A stretch of 7,112 nucleotides of DNA from Capsulimonas sp. (GCA_025963815.1 JAOQAA010000254.1:1-7112), one strand, 5' to 3'. Shown: positions 1-6,089, counted from the stretch's first letter. Numbers and translations: made by a program. Notes: generated by a model from the sequence alone, not told the origin.

Positions 1-647
1 TCTCCGAAGGAGATCACGTTCTCGATGATCTCCTTTTCGCCTTCTTCGATCGTTCCCGCCTGAGCGCCGGCGTCGAGCAGGGTTTGCAATTCTTGTTCCG
101 TCACCATCGGCGTTGCGAACGTTGCGGTCAATCCGAACGGCTTGACCATCAAATTGGTCAAACCAAGCGCGATCGTCGCGAGAAACGAGAACATGATCAT
201 GAACAGGCGCAGCGGGGCGGCGGCGAGGGCGGCGGCGCGCATGGGGTAGCGCTGTGCGTAGGCGTAAGGCACCAACTCGCCGATGGTGATCGCGACAAAC
301 GCCGCGGCGAGTGTGAGAACGACCGTGGTCCAGGTGATGTCATGCGGCCAGGCTCGGCTCAGCAGCCATTTGGACACATCGGGAGCGATCATGCCGGCGA
401 TAATGGCCGCCACGCCGAACGACGCCAGCGTGATGCCGACCTGCGCGGTGGCGAAAACGCGGGCCGGATCACGACTGAAGACCTGGAGGTTTTGCGCCGG
501 CGTGTCCGCCGCGCGGTCGGCCGCCAGTAAGTGCTGAAGGCGCATATGGCTGACAGTCGCCAGCGCCGTTTTGGCGAGCGTGAAGAAGCCGTTGAGAAGG
601 ATGAGCAGAACGACAACGGCGAGAGCGATATAATCGTGAGCGTTCAT
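1..647 (-). CDS. CNNM/CorC (HlyC-type) DUF21 membrane protein, partial
   Basis: The first 215 residues of a DUF21-family membrane protein are visible; the 3' end lies beyond the window. Family members are Mg2+/cation transporters with a DUF21 membrane domain followed by CBS and CorC_HlyC domains. Seen: a hydrophobic helix with NGFF (residues ~7-25), the family block QVGITLAS (69-76), a helix ending in GELVP (123-127), RYP (133-135), a further helix (~145-168), and the hinge TEEL-like segment TEQELQTLLDAGAQAG followed by IEEGEKEMIENV, which normally leads into the CBS pair. The ATG at 647-645 is the only reasonable start: no in-frame start was seen just upstream, although the GGAG before it is about 14 bases away. 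It follows the kinase–phosphatase gene by 49 bases on the same strand and is probably co-transcribed. Oddities: Lys26 stands where the family usually has Glu (AE), Tyr128 replaces the Lys of GE(L/I)VPK, and AG replaces the usual GE after QVGITLAS. The acidic Glu124 of the GE motif is kept. Family assignment is firm; transport activity and the ion are inferred. Confidence 0.88.
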   Translation of the reverse strand, partial: MNAHDYIALAVVVLLILLNGFFTLAKTALATVSHMRLQHLLAADRAADTPAQNLQVFSRDPARVFATAQVGITLASFGVAAIIAGMIAPDVSKWLLSRAWPHDITWTTVVLTLAAAFVAITIGELVPYAYAQRYPMRAAALAAAPLRLFMIMFSFLATIALGLTNLMVKPFGLTATFATPMVTEQELQTLLDAGAQAGTIEEGEKEIIENVISFG

Positions 648-696
648 GCGGGATACGTGGTTGCTCCATCAGCCGCGACAAGCGGTGTTTGCGTCG

Positions 697-1413
697 TCAC
701 AGCGGCACGCGCACAAAATAAATCAAAGTTGTCACAAAAACCCCCAATAGCCCACCAACGATTACTTCCTGCAAGGTATGGATCTTGCCTTCGACACGGC
801 TTTGCGCCACCAGGAGCGCCAGGCCCACCGCAAGCGCGGTCGTGAGAAAATCGGCGGCGCGGTACATGATCGTCGCCGCGAGACAGAACGAGAGAGCCGC
901 GTGGCCGCTGACGATCCCGCCATGCAAAAGCGATCCTTTGCCGCCAACGACTTTGCTGAGCATGACGATGATCAGGATCAGCAGGGTCACGGTGACCATC
1001 ACGTTCATCGGCTGCGGATCGTGGTCGATCTGGATCGAAAGTCGCGCGATACGTCGATCTTTCAGGAAAAGAATGATCCCGACGACGACGGCGTTGATCG
1101 CGGCGATCAGCACGGCCCCCGCCGCAATATCCTTGGCGAGCTTCGCCAAGGGATGGTAAGCCTGCGTGACCATGTCGACCACGCTCTCGATCGCCGTGTT
1201 CAGCATCTCCGCGATGAGAACGCTTGAGACGACCAAAAATAAGATCGCCATCTCGACACGGTTCATGCGCAGCAGCGCGCTGATCAGCAGCACCAGCACT
1301 ACCGTGAAGAAGTGGAAGCGCATGTGCTTTTGCGTGCGGAAGGTGTGAACGATGCCTTCAACGGCGTAACGAAAGGAGTCGAGATGGTTTTTAGGACGAG
1401 GTACGGGACGCAT
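697..1413 (-). CDS. dgkA: Diacylglycerol/undecaprenol kinase fused to PAP2 phosphatase
   Basis: This 238-residue integral membrane protein carries two domains. Residues ~10-118 are a prokaryotic DagK domain: SFRYAVEGI, then Glu69, Asn72, Glu76 and Asp80 within AEMLNTAIESVVD, and the HPLAKLAKDIAAGAVL block (87-102). Residues ~135-238 are a PAP2-type lipid phosphatase: the SGH motif (His171) and SRx5Hx3E (Ser205, Arg206, His212, Glu216). The first PAP2 motif (K..RP) is not recognisable, and Glu replaces the usual Asp of motif 3. DagK proteins of Gram-positives phosphorylate undecaprenol, and PAP2 enzymes remove phosphates from isoprenoid or lipid (di)phosphates. A role in recycling the C55 carrier lipid at the inner membrane is therefore inferred. 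The residue matching the metal ligand Glu28 of E. coli DgkA is Gln28; as I recall this occurs in other homologues too. It lies 34 bases after ybeY on the same strand, as dgkA does in Bacillus. No clear Shine-Dalgarno was seen; the start is the first ATG that keeps the full DagK domain. Confidence 0.9.
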   Translation of the reverse strand: MRPVPRPKNHLDSFRYAVEGIVHTFRTQKHMRFHFFTVVLVLLISALLRMNRVEMAILFLVVSSVLIAEMLNTAIESVVDMVTQAYHPLAKLAKDIAAGAVLIAAINAVVVGIILFLKDRRIARLSIQIDHDPQPMNVMVTVTLLILIIVMLSKVVGGKGSLLHGGIVSGHAALSFCLAATIMYRAADFLTTALAVGLALLVAQSRVEGKIHTLQEVIVGGLLGVFVTTLIYFVRVPL

Positions 1414-1447
1414 GCGTGGTATTTCTGATCGCCTTTATCGTGGCGCC

Positions 1448-1915
1448 TTAATCGTAATCGACAAAATAGGGATGCTTGGCGCCGAGCGGCAGGGCGACGC
1501 CCACCGCCGTCAGAACCTCGGAGGAGATGTCGCGCATCCGCGCGGCCTCGGACGCCGTTTCGTCATCATACCCAAGAAGGTGCAGGACGCCGTGCACGGC
1601 AAGCAGCACAACCTCATCCTCCATCGCCCAGCCCGCCGCGCGCGCCTGACGCTCCGCAGTCGGCAGGGAGATCACAATATCGCCCAAAACAATGTCGTCA
1701 TCCTGTGGAAATGACAGGACATCGGTCGGCTTGTTCTTGTCTCGGTGCGTGCGATTCAGTTCCTGAATAAAATCGTCGTCACAAAGAACGATGCTGATTT
1801 CGGAGTTTTTCGAGGCGTCTTCACGCCGCAACAGAGTTCGGATCGCCGACCGCAGCGTCTTCTTGTACTTCAGCGACGAGTAATCTTTCGTCCGCCGGCT
1901 TATCAATAGGTCCAT
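1448..1915 (-). CDS. ybeY: YbeY rRNA maturation endoribonuclease
   Basis: This 155-residue protein matches the YbeY/UPF0054 family over its whole usual length. YbeY is a cytoplasmic metal-dependent RNase needed for 16S rRNA 3'-end maturation and 70S quality control. Seen: SEISIVLCDDDFIQELNRTHR (38-58), the KPTDVLSFP signature (62-70), the LGDIVIS strand (77-83), and the metal-site segment HGVLHLLGYDD (108-118) followed by the EAARM helix. The family signature is H3xH5xH; here His108 and His112 are present but the third ligand is Asp118 instead of His. The DNA reads GAT GAC there, with no sign of a frameshift. The ATG at 1915 lies inside the upstream pgpH gene (95-base overlap in a different frame). 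No later Met or clear site would leave the N-terminal strand intact, so the overlap looks real. GGA about nine bases before the ATG may serve as ribosome site. The order pgpH–ybeY–dgkA matches that of Firmicutes. Confidence 0.93.
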   Translation of the reverse strand: MDLLISRRTKDYSSLKYKKTLRSAIRTLLRREDASKNSEISIVLCDDDFIQELNRTHRDKNKPTDVLSFPQDDDIVLGDIVISLPTAERQARAAGWAMEDEVVLLAVHGVLHLLGYDDETASEAARMRDISSEVLTAVGVALPLGAKHPYFVDYD

Positions 1916-4142
1916 TCTTATCCGTTTTGCCGGGCGCGGGTTTCAGCGCGTCCGGATATTCGATTCGGCTGTGCAGCATTCCGCCCAGCAGATGCACGAA
2001 GGCGTCCCGAATACCGCGCAGGTCGCGCAGTGTCAGGTCGCACTCGTCCAGCTGACCGTCGCCAAGATGCGTGCTGATGATCTGATCCACCAGGTCTTCG
2101 ATCCGGCCCAGGGTCGGCTTGTCCAGCGTCCGGGACGCCGCTTCGACACTGTCCGCCAGCATAAGGATCGCCGTTTCCCGGCTCTGCGGCTTGGGACCAC
2201 TGTACCGGAACTGCTGCTCCAGGCCCGGCGCGGAGTCTCCGCCGTCGAACAAGGTCTGCTGGTGATAGAAATAGCGAATCAAGCTCGTTCCGTGATGCTG
2301 TGAGATGAAATCCTTGATGATCTGAGGCAGTCTTTCTTCCTCCGCGATCTCCAGGCCTTCCTTCACATGCGCTGTCAGCACCAGAGCCGACAGCGATGGG
2401 TTCAGCTTGTTGTGAATATTGGAGCCGCCGAGCTGGTTCTCGATAAAGAACTCCGGCCGGCGCATCTTCCCAAGATCGTGATAGTAAGCGCCGACGCGGC
2501 AAAGCAGCGCATCCGCCCCCACCGCTTCGCACGCCGTGACGGCAAGGTTACCCACCATGACCGAGTGCGTATACGTTCCCGGCGCCAGCTGACAGAACTT
2601 TTGCAATAACGGCCGGTTGGGGTCCGAAAGCTCCAGCAATCCCAGATGCGTGGTGATGCCGAACAATCGCTCAAACAGGGCGGCGCCTAGAGAAAACAGC
2701 GCCACGGACAGGACGCCGGAGCCAATGGCCCAGAGAGCGGCGCGCTGGATATCCACCCAGGAGTCGTTCTCAATCTTGCCGACGACGAGCGCAAGCGCCA
2801 CGTTGACCAGGCTCAGGGCGGCGGCGGCGCGAACGACGTCGCTCCGGGTGCGGATATCGGAGACGGCGTAGATGCCCACCAGCGTGGACAGCAGCGTCAT
2901 GATACAGAAGCGCAGATCGTCGCCCAAAATAAATCCGGACTGTGCGGCAAGCAGCGCAGTAATGAGCAGAGCAAGACGTGGATTGACCAGCGCGGAGATC
3001 AGCATTCCCGTCGCGGCGACACACAGCATTCCGACATAGCCGTACTGCGATCCGGAAAGACGCACGCCAAGGACAGTATCTCCCAGTTTCAGGCCGAGAA
3101 TACAGAGAGTGACCAGCACGCTCAGCAGGACCAGGATTTTCGTCGACGTGTACACCCGGGGATAGTAACGCGCGAGATAGAGGCAGACAAGACAAAGAAG
3201 CATTGCCACGAGCAGTGAAACACTGGCGATCATCACAGGATCGAGCCGAGGGTTTTGCAGGCCAAGCGCGCGCAGCTTGTCGATTGTCGCCGCCGTCACC
3301 GTTTCTCCGCGCCGCACGACCAGGTCTCCCGTAAAGATCCGATTGACCTGCGGCGCCACGAGCCGGCGCTCCGCCTCGCGGGCCGCCTCAGTGCGCCGGT
3401 CGTCGCGCGCGCGGTTGGAGTGCACCGCCGCCGTCGCGAGACTCGTCACAGCCGGGATATAAGATCGGGGAAGCATTGAAGCGGAAATCTTCACCGTGAC
3501 TTCATCGCGCGCACGGGTAAGGTCCGCCGGATGGTCGTCCCGGATCTCATTCTCCAGCGCACTGTGCACGGCCGCGCGCATCACGCGCTCCGCCTGATCG
3601 ATGTGATAACCGGCGGTCGTATCTTGGAGCAGCGGCGTCAACTGCGCCGACTTGGCGATCATCACACCAACCTGCTGGCGCAAAAGAGCGGCGACATGCT
3701 GAGCGCTGGGAGTAGGAAGGGCGCGCTCACGGCGCAGATGCGCGCAGATATCTTGGATCGTCTGATCGGCTTCGGAAGCGGCGTAAGGAACGGAGGTATA
3801 CGCGGTCTCGGCGCGCGCGGCGGCCTCCTCGCGCAGTTGTTCGGTGGAAAGCTGATCGACATAGCTAGTCGTGCGCAGGGCGCGAATGTCGGAATCGCTC
3901 ACATCTCCGATGCGCAGCGCGACCTTATCGGGAAGTAAGTGCAGGGAAAGTAGTGCGGAAAGCGTGAGAAGAGTGATAAAGAAAAGCGCAATTCGCCCAA
4001 AGTTGAGCGTAGGCCTCATTTGCGGGGCGCGCCGGCCGGGCTTGCGCGATTTGACGCGCGTAGGCGCATCCGAATGGCGAAGCGACAGACGAGATCGTCC
4101 GGTGCGAGAAAATGTAAAGGAATGTCCGGGTTCTTTTGCCAT
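1821..4142 (-). CDS. pgpH: 7TM-HD family cyclic-di-AMP phosphodiesterase PgpH/YqfF
   Basis: This is a 773-residue membrane HD phosphohydrolase. Layout: a basic cytoplasmic head (~1-48), one membrane helix (~50-72), an extracytoplasmic 7TMR-HDED domain (~75-290), a cluster of about seven membrane helices (~302-495), and a C-terminal cytoplasmic HD domain. HD-site residues seen: THS with His516, HDLGK with His555-Asp556, TAHVKEG with His592, QHHGT with His616-His617, and ADSVEAASR with Asp664. The block RYSGPKPQSRE also fits this family, whose studied member PgpH of Listeria hydrolyses c-di-AMP; that activity is inferred by homology. Start: the frame stays open to an ATG at 4196, but that codon sits in the loop of the rpsU terminator hairpin, so I chose the ATG at 4142 (MAKEP). 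Neither it nor the next ATG (4019, MRPTLNFGR) has a clear Shine-Dalgarno, so the start is uncertain. The last ~31 residues, polar and low in complexity, are encoded by bases shared with ybeY. Confidence 0.92.
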   Translation of the reverse strand: MAKEPGHSFTFSRTGRSRLSLRHSDAPTRVKSRKPGRRAPQMRPTLNFGRIALFFITLLTLSALLSLHLLPDKVALRIGDVSDSDIRALRTTSYVDQLSTEQLREEAAARAETAYTSVPYAASEADQTIQDICAHLRRERALPTPSAQHVAALLRQQVGVMIAKSAQLTPLLQDTTAGYHIDQAERVMRAAVHSALENEIRDDHPADLTRARDEVTVKISASMLPRSYIPAVTSLATAAVHSNRARDDRRTEAAREAERRLVAPQVNRIFTGDLVVRRGETVTAATIDKLRALGLQNPRLDPVMIASVSLLVAMLLCLVCLYLARYYPRVYTSTKILVLLSVLVTLCILGLKLGDTVLGVRLSGSQYGYVGMLCVAATGMLISALVNPRLALLITALLAAQSGFILGDDLRFCIMTLLSTLVGIYAVSDIRTRSDVVRAAAALSLVNVALALVVGKIENDSWVDIQRAALWAIGSGVLSVALFSLGAALFERLFGITTHLGLLELSDPNRPLLQKFCQLAPGTYTHSVMVGNLAVTACEAVGADALLCRVGAYYHDLGKMRRPEFFIENQLGGSNIHNKLNPSLSALVLTAHVKEGLEIAEEERLPQIIKDFISQHHGTSLIRYFYHQQTLFDGGDSAPGLEQQFRYSGPKPQSRETAILMLADSVEAASRTLDKPTLGRIEDLVDQIISTHLGDGQLDECDLTLRDLRGIRDAFVHLLGGMLHSRIEYPDALKPAPGKTDKNGPIDKPADERLLVAEVQEDAAVGDPNSVAA

Positions 4143-4176
4143 GACAGCACAGGGGTCGGAGTAGAACAGCTTCGCG

Positions 4177-4217
4177 GAAAAGAACGGCGCGCGCATTTGT
4201 GGTGCGCGCGCCGTTCT
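4177..4217 (-). terminator. Intrinsic terminator of rpsU
   Basis: A perfect 15-base inverted repeat pairs AGAACGGCGCGCGCA (4181-4195) with its complement at 4203-4217, separated by a 7-base loop. On the minus strand the stem is followed by TTTCC, giving a TTCTTTTCC tail, and it begins 8 bases after the rpsU stop codon. It is GC-rich and very stable. The short T run may make it leaky, which would let transcription reach pgpH. The loop contains the upstream-most ATG in the pgpH frame, an argument against that codon as the real start. Confidence 0.87.
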
Positions 4218-4225
4218 GTGAAAAG

Positions 4226-4423
4226 CTAGTTCTTCTCTTTGTCTTCGTTCTTGCTACGCTTGCGCCGCGCAGCGGCTTCCGCCTTGCGCTTCTTGTCGCT
4301 GGGCTTCTCGTAATGCTCGTGCTCACGAGCCTCCTTGAGAATACCAGTCTGCTGAATTTGCTTCTTGAAGCGCTTCAGCGCGCTGTCGAGCGACTCATTA
4401 GGCCGCACCTGAACCTGCGTCAA
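4226..4423 (-). CDS. rpsU: 30S ribosomal protein S21 (bS21)
   Basis: This 65-residue, very basic protein is small-subunit protein bS21, which contacts the 16S rRNA 3' region and helps initiation. The body VRPNESLDSALKRFKKQ (6-22), the GILKEAREHEHYEKPS segment (28-42) and a Lys/Arg-rich tail (44-65) match the family end to end. The start is a TTG at 4423-4421 (MTQVQVRP). The G-rich ribosome site GAGGGGGG (4431-4438) lies 7 bases ahead of it. A further in-frame TTG at 4429 would have no room for ribosome binding. No in-frame ATG exists near the expected N-terminus. The gene has its own strong promoter and terminator and is divergent from the sigma-factor gene. The family is absent from many Actinobacteria, which helps exclude that phylum. 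Confidence 0.95.
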   Translation of the reverse strand: MTQVQVRPNESLDSALKRFKKQIQQTGILKEAREHEHYEKPSDKKRKAEAAARRKRSKNEDKEKN

Positions 4424-4485
4424 ACACAATCCCCCCTCTGCAATAACGTTCTTCTAAAGTCGACAACAATTCTTGACAACGGCGT

Positions 4486-4515
4486 ATTATACCATTGATT
4501 TTGAAACGCTGTCAA
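4486..4515 (-). promoter_or_regulatory. Sigma-70 promoter of rpsU
   Basis: On the minus strand a perfect TTGACA (4515-4510) and a perfect TATAAT (4491-4486) are separated by 18 bases. The expected transcript start is near 4479, giving a leader of about 56 bases before the TTG start codon. A housekeeping sigma factor is the obvious user. GACAAC occurs twice (4462-4467 and 4475-4480) around the predicted start point. Confidence 0.88.
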
Positions 4516-4631
4516 TCGGGGCGCAAAACATGGAATAAATCTTCAGGCCGCATCCCCGCGCGGCGATTTTCATTTTTTCTTCACATTTTCGAAGTATATT
4601 AGAGATGTAACGGAACCAATAGGATGCGGGG

Positions 4632-4659
4632 CGGGTTTTATAGTTGTCGACAAAACCCG
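4632..4659. repeat. Inverted repeat CGGGTTTT/AAAACCCG with nested palindrome
   Basis: Eight bases CGGGTTTT (4632-4639) are repeated inverted as AAAACCCG (4652-4659) across a 12-base spacer. Overlapping the right half is a perfect 10-base palindrome TTGTCGACAA (4644-4653). It lies about 65 bases ahead of the sigma-gene start. It could be an operator or a leader-RNA hairpin; there is no T tail, so it is not an intrinsic terminator. Confidence 0.55.
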
Positions 4660-4668
4660 AAATATACA

Positions 4669-4699
4669 CGAACCGGGAACTTCATTTCCGTCTGGTTCG
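4669..4699 (+). repeat. Leader hairpin just upstream of sigma-gene ribosome site
   Basis: CGAACC (4669-4674) pairs with GGTTCG (4694-4699), and inside it GGAA (4676-4679) pairs with TTCC (4686-4689) around a 6-base loop, with a small asymmetric internal loop. The structure ends 4 bases before the ribosome site of the sigma gene. It may modulate translation or be a protein-binding site; function is inferred only from position. Confidence 0.45.
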
Positions 4700-4703
4700 T
4701 ATT

Positions 4704-4715
4704 GGGGAGAGAGGA
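4704..4715 (+). promoter_or_regulatory. Shine-Dalgarno of the ECF sigma gene
   Basis: GGGGAGAGAGGA ends 9 bases before the ATG at 4725. It decides the start: the same frame is open from an ATG at 4644, but that codon has no ribosome site and the extra 27 residues do not resemble a sigma-factor N-terminus. Confidence 0.85.
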
Positions 4716-4724
4716 CGCACACCA

Positions 4725-5351
4725 ATGGCAGAAATGATCGACGCCGCAGCGACACCGCAGAGTCTCGCCGGCGCCGCCCAGGGGCAAGTCGAACGCCGAC
4801 ATGAATTCGACCGCCTTGTTCAGCGCTATCATAAACACGCATACAATATCGCCTATCGCATGACCGGAAACCACGCGGATGCGGAGGACCTGACCCAAGA
4901 AGCCTTCGTGCGCGCTTTCCGATTCTTCGGGAACTATCGCCGGGATTGGCCATTCGACAACTGGCTCTATAAGATCATGTCGAACCTGTTTGTGGACGAC
5001 CTTCGCCGCAAACCGAAGGCGCGCCTGCAATCTCTGGATCAGCCGCTCGATATGGGCGGACGTTCGGACGATGTCTTTCTGGAAATTCCAGATGCAGCGT
5101 CGAACCCGGAGCGTATGGTGATGTCCGACGAGCTGGACGAACATATCCAGCGCGCCCTGAACAGCCTTCCGGCGGATTTCCGCATGACAGTGGTTCTCGC
5201 GGACATCGAAGGCATGTCTTACGAAGAGGTCAGCGCCGCGATGCGCTGTTCGCTCGGCACCGTTCGTTCGCGACTGCATCGAGGCCGCAAATTGCTGCGG
5301 CAGAAGATCTCGCAGTTTCAGATGGAGCGCAAGCTGGCGGAGGCGAATTGA
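4725..5351 (+). CDS. ECF-type RNA polymerase sigma factor (RpoE-like)
   Basis: This 208-residue protein is an extracytoplasmic-function (group 4) sigma factor, which directs RNA polymerase to stress promoters. Region 2 spans ~29-96: FDRLVQRYHKHAYNIAYRM, then DAEDLTQEAFVRAF and FDNWLYKIMSNLFVDDLRR. An acidic linker (~100-138) follows, containing SNPER. Region 4 spans ~142-194: ALNSLPADFRMTVVLADIEGMSYEEVSAAM with the helix-turn-helix SLGTVRSRLHRGRKLLRQ. The N-terminal ~25 residues are a variable Ala-rich head. The next gene, 46 bases downstream, encodes a matching zinc-finger anti-sigma factor, and an HtrA protease gene follows. This resembles the SigE–RseA–HtrA arrangement of mycobacteria and suggests an envelope-stress role. 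The start is set by a strong ribosome site. The exact ECF group cannot be set by eye, so no symbol is given. Confidence 0.95.
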   Translation: MAEMIDAAATPQSLAGAAQGQVERRHEFDRLVQRYHKHAYNIAYRMTGNHADAEDLTQEAFVRAFRFFGNYRRDWPFDNWLYKIMSNLFVDDLRRKPKARLQSLDQPLDMGGRSDDVFLEIPDAASNPERMVMSDELDEHIQRALNSLPADFRMTVVLADIEGMSYEEVSAAMRCSLGTVRSRLHRGRKLLRQKISQFQMERKLAEAN

Positions 5352-5397
5352 CGGACTTTCTATCTTTCAACGCTGATCGACGAGGAGTGTTCCACCT

Positions 5398-6045
5398 GTG
5401 AATTGCCGCAGAACACGAGAACTGTTAACTCCCTATTCTGATGGCCGCCTGACCGGGGTTCAAATGCTGGAAGTCGCTCAGCATATGGACCGATGCGCTG
5501 GCTGCCGTGATGAATATCGCGTTATTCAGGAAGTTAAAGCATTGCTGCGGGCGGTTTCCCGCCCGCAGCCGGCCGGAGCGCTGGAGTATGAAATCCGAAA
5601 GCGCATCGCCACGGAAGAAGCGATCTCTCAGATCAATCTGTGCCTGTCATTTTCCGTAAGGCCGCAGCGGGCCAAGCGCATCGCGACAGCAATGGCGCTG
5701 TCCTGTATCAGCGTACTCGCCGTTGCTGCCCCGTTCGGCGCCGGCACGCTGGCGCTGACGTACTCGAATCAGGCGGAAAAGAACTCGGGCTTCAATGTCG
5801 CCAGATCACGCCACCAGGAACTGCCCCCCATGTTCGGAGCATACGAAGGCAACAACTTCAGCCTCTTTGCCTTCGCCGGCATGCCTATGACAGACACATC
5901 ACGACACACTTCCAGCAGCCGGCACAGTGATGTCCAAAGCGGTTACGATTTTATGGCGCCTCGGAACCAAAGTTATGGAACGTTTGCCAGCCAGGAGCTG
6001 ACCAGCTTTAATGGCCCTCAGCTTGGCTTTCCCATACATCGGTGA
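5398..6045 (+). CDS. Zinc-finger transmembrane anti-sigma factor
   Basis: This 215-residue protein begins with a zf-HC2 domain: Cys3, then His29-x3-Cys33-x2-Cys36, the HxxxCxxC signature of zinc-associated anti-sigma factors. A helical linker (~40-90) leads to one membrane helix (~96-121, ATAMALSCISVLAVAA). A Ser/Asn/His-rich extracytoplasmic tail of ~94 residues follows, without a recognised domain. The cytoplasmic zinc finger would hold the ECF sigma factor encoded 46 bases upstream; release by membrane-linked proteolysis is known for such families and is inferred here. The start is a GTG at 5398 with GAGGAG (5382-5387) ten bases ahead. It places Cys3 exactly where zf-HC2 proteins have it. 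A strong terminator follows 11 bases after the stop, so sigma and anti-sigma probably form one transcript separate from htrA. The outer tail was not recognised; it could be a sensory segment or a protease substrate. Confidence 0.9.
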   Translation: MNCRRTRELLTPYSDGRLTGVQMLEVAQHMDRCAGCRDEYRVIQEVKALLRAVSRPQPAGALEYEIRKRIATEEAISQINLCLSFSVRPQRAKRIATAMALSCISVLAVAAPFGAGTLALTYSNQAEKNSGFNVARSRHQELPPMFGAYEGNNFSLFAFAGMPMTDTSRHTSSSRHSDVQSGYDFMAPRNQSYGTFASQELTSFNGPQLGFPIHR

Positions 6046-6056
6046 TCTTATCGATC

Positions 6057-6089
6057 AAGCCCCGGCGCATCATCGCGCCGGGGCTTTTT
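6057..6089 (+). terminator. Intrinsic terminator of the sigma/anti-sigma unit
   Basis: AAGCCCCGGCGC (6057-6068) pairs perfectly with GCGCCGGGGCTT (6075-6086) across the loop ATCATC, and the strand runs into TTTTT (6085-6089). It lies 11 bases past the anti-sigma stop codon and separates that transcript from htrA. Confidence 0.93.

Larger units (their letters stand above)
4424..4724. other. Divergent intergenic region rpsU / ECF sigma gene
   Basis: This 301-base gap holds no convincing gene. From left to right it contains the rpsU ribosome site (4431-4438), the rpsU promoter (4486-4515), an AT-rich stretch (about 4566-4610) that may hold the plus-strand promoter without clear consensus hexamers, a GGAACC (4612-4617) of ECF -35 type lacking a convincing -10, an inverted repeat at 4632-4659, a hairpin at 4669-4699, and the sigma-gene ribosome site (4704-4715). 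An open frame beginning at 4644 reads into the sigma gene, but the Shine-Dalgarno supports the start at 4725. Confidence 0.7.

Noticed and set aside
84..530. Plus-strand open frame opposite the DUF21 gene
   Set aside because: Composition is Arg/Gly/His-rich without any motif, while the minus strand encodes a recognisable DUF21 protein over the same bases.
648..696. Possible terminator between the kinase–phosphatase gene and the DUF21 gene
   Set aside because: Only a 4-bp CCGC/GCGG stem is present and no T run follows it.
4612..4639. GGAACC as the -35 of an autoregulatory ECF promoter for the sigma gene
   Set aside because: The spacing window downstream holds GGTTTTAT and no recognisable ECF -10 (such as TCTGA or GTC), so it is not called as a promoter.
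4676..4682. GGAACTT as an RpoE-type -35 element
   Set aside because: A transcript starting from it would begin inside the ribosome site at about 4711, and the bases form part of a hairpin stem instead.
4644..4724. Upstream ATG giving the sigma factor 27 extra residues
   Set aside because: It lies in the palindrome region without a ribosome site, while the ATG at 4725 has GGGGAGAGAGGA at good spacing.
4638..5279. A 213-codon minus-strand open frame opposite the sigma-factor gene
   Set aside because: The plus-strand frame has clear sigma regions 2 and 4 and a strong ribosome site; the antisense translation shows no recognisable motif.
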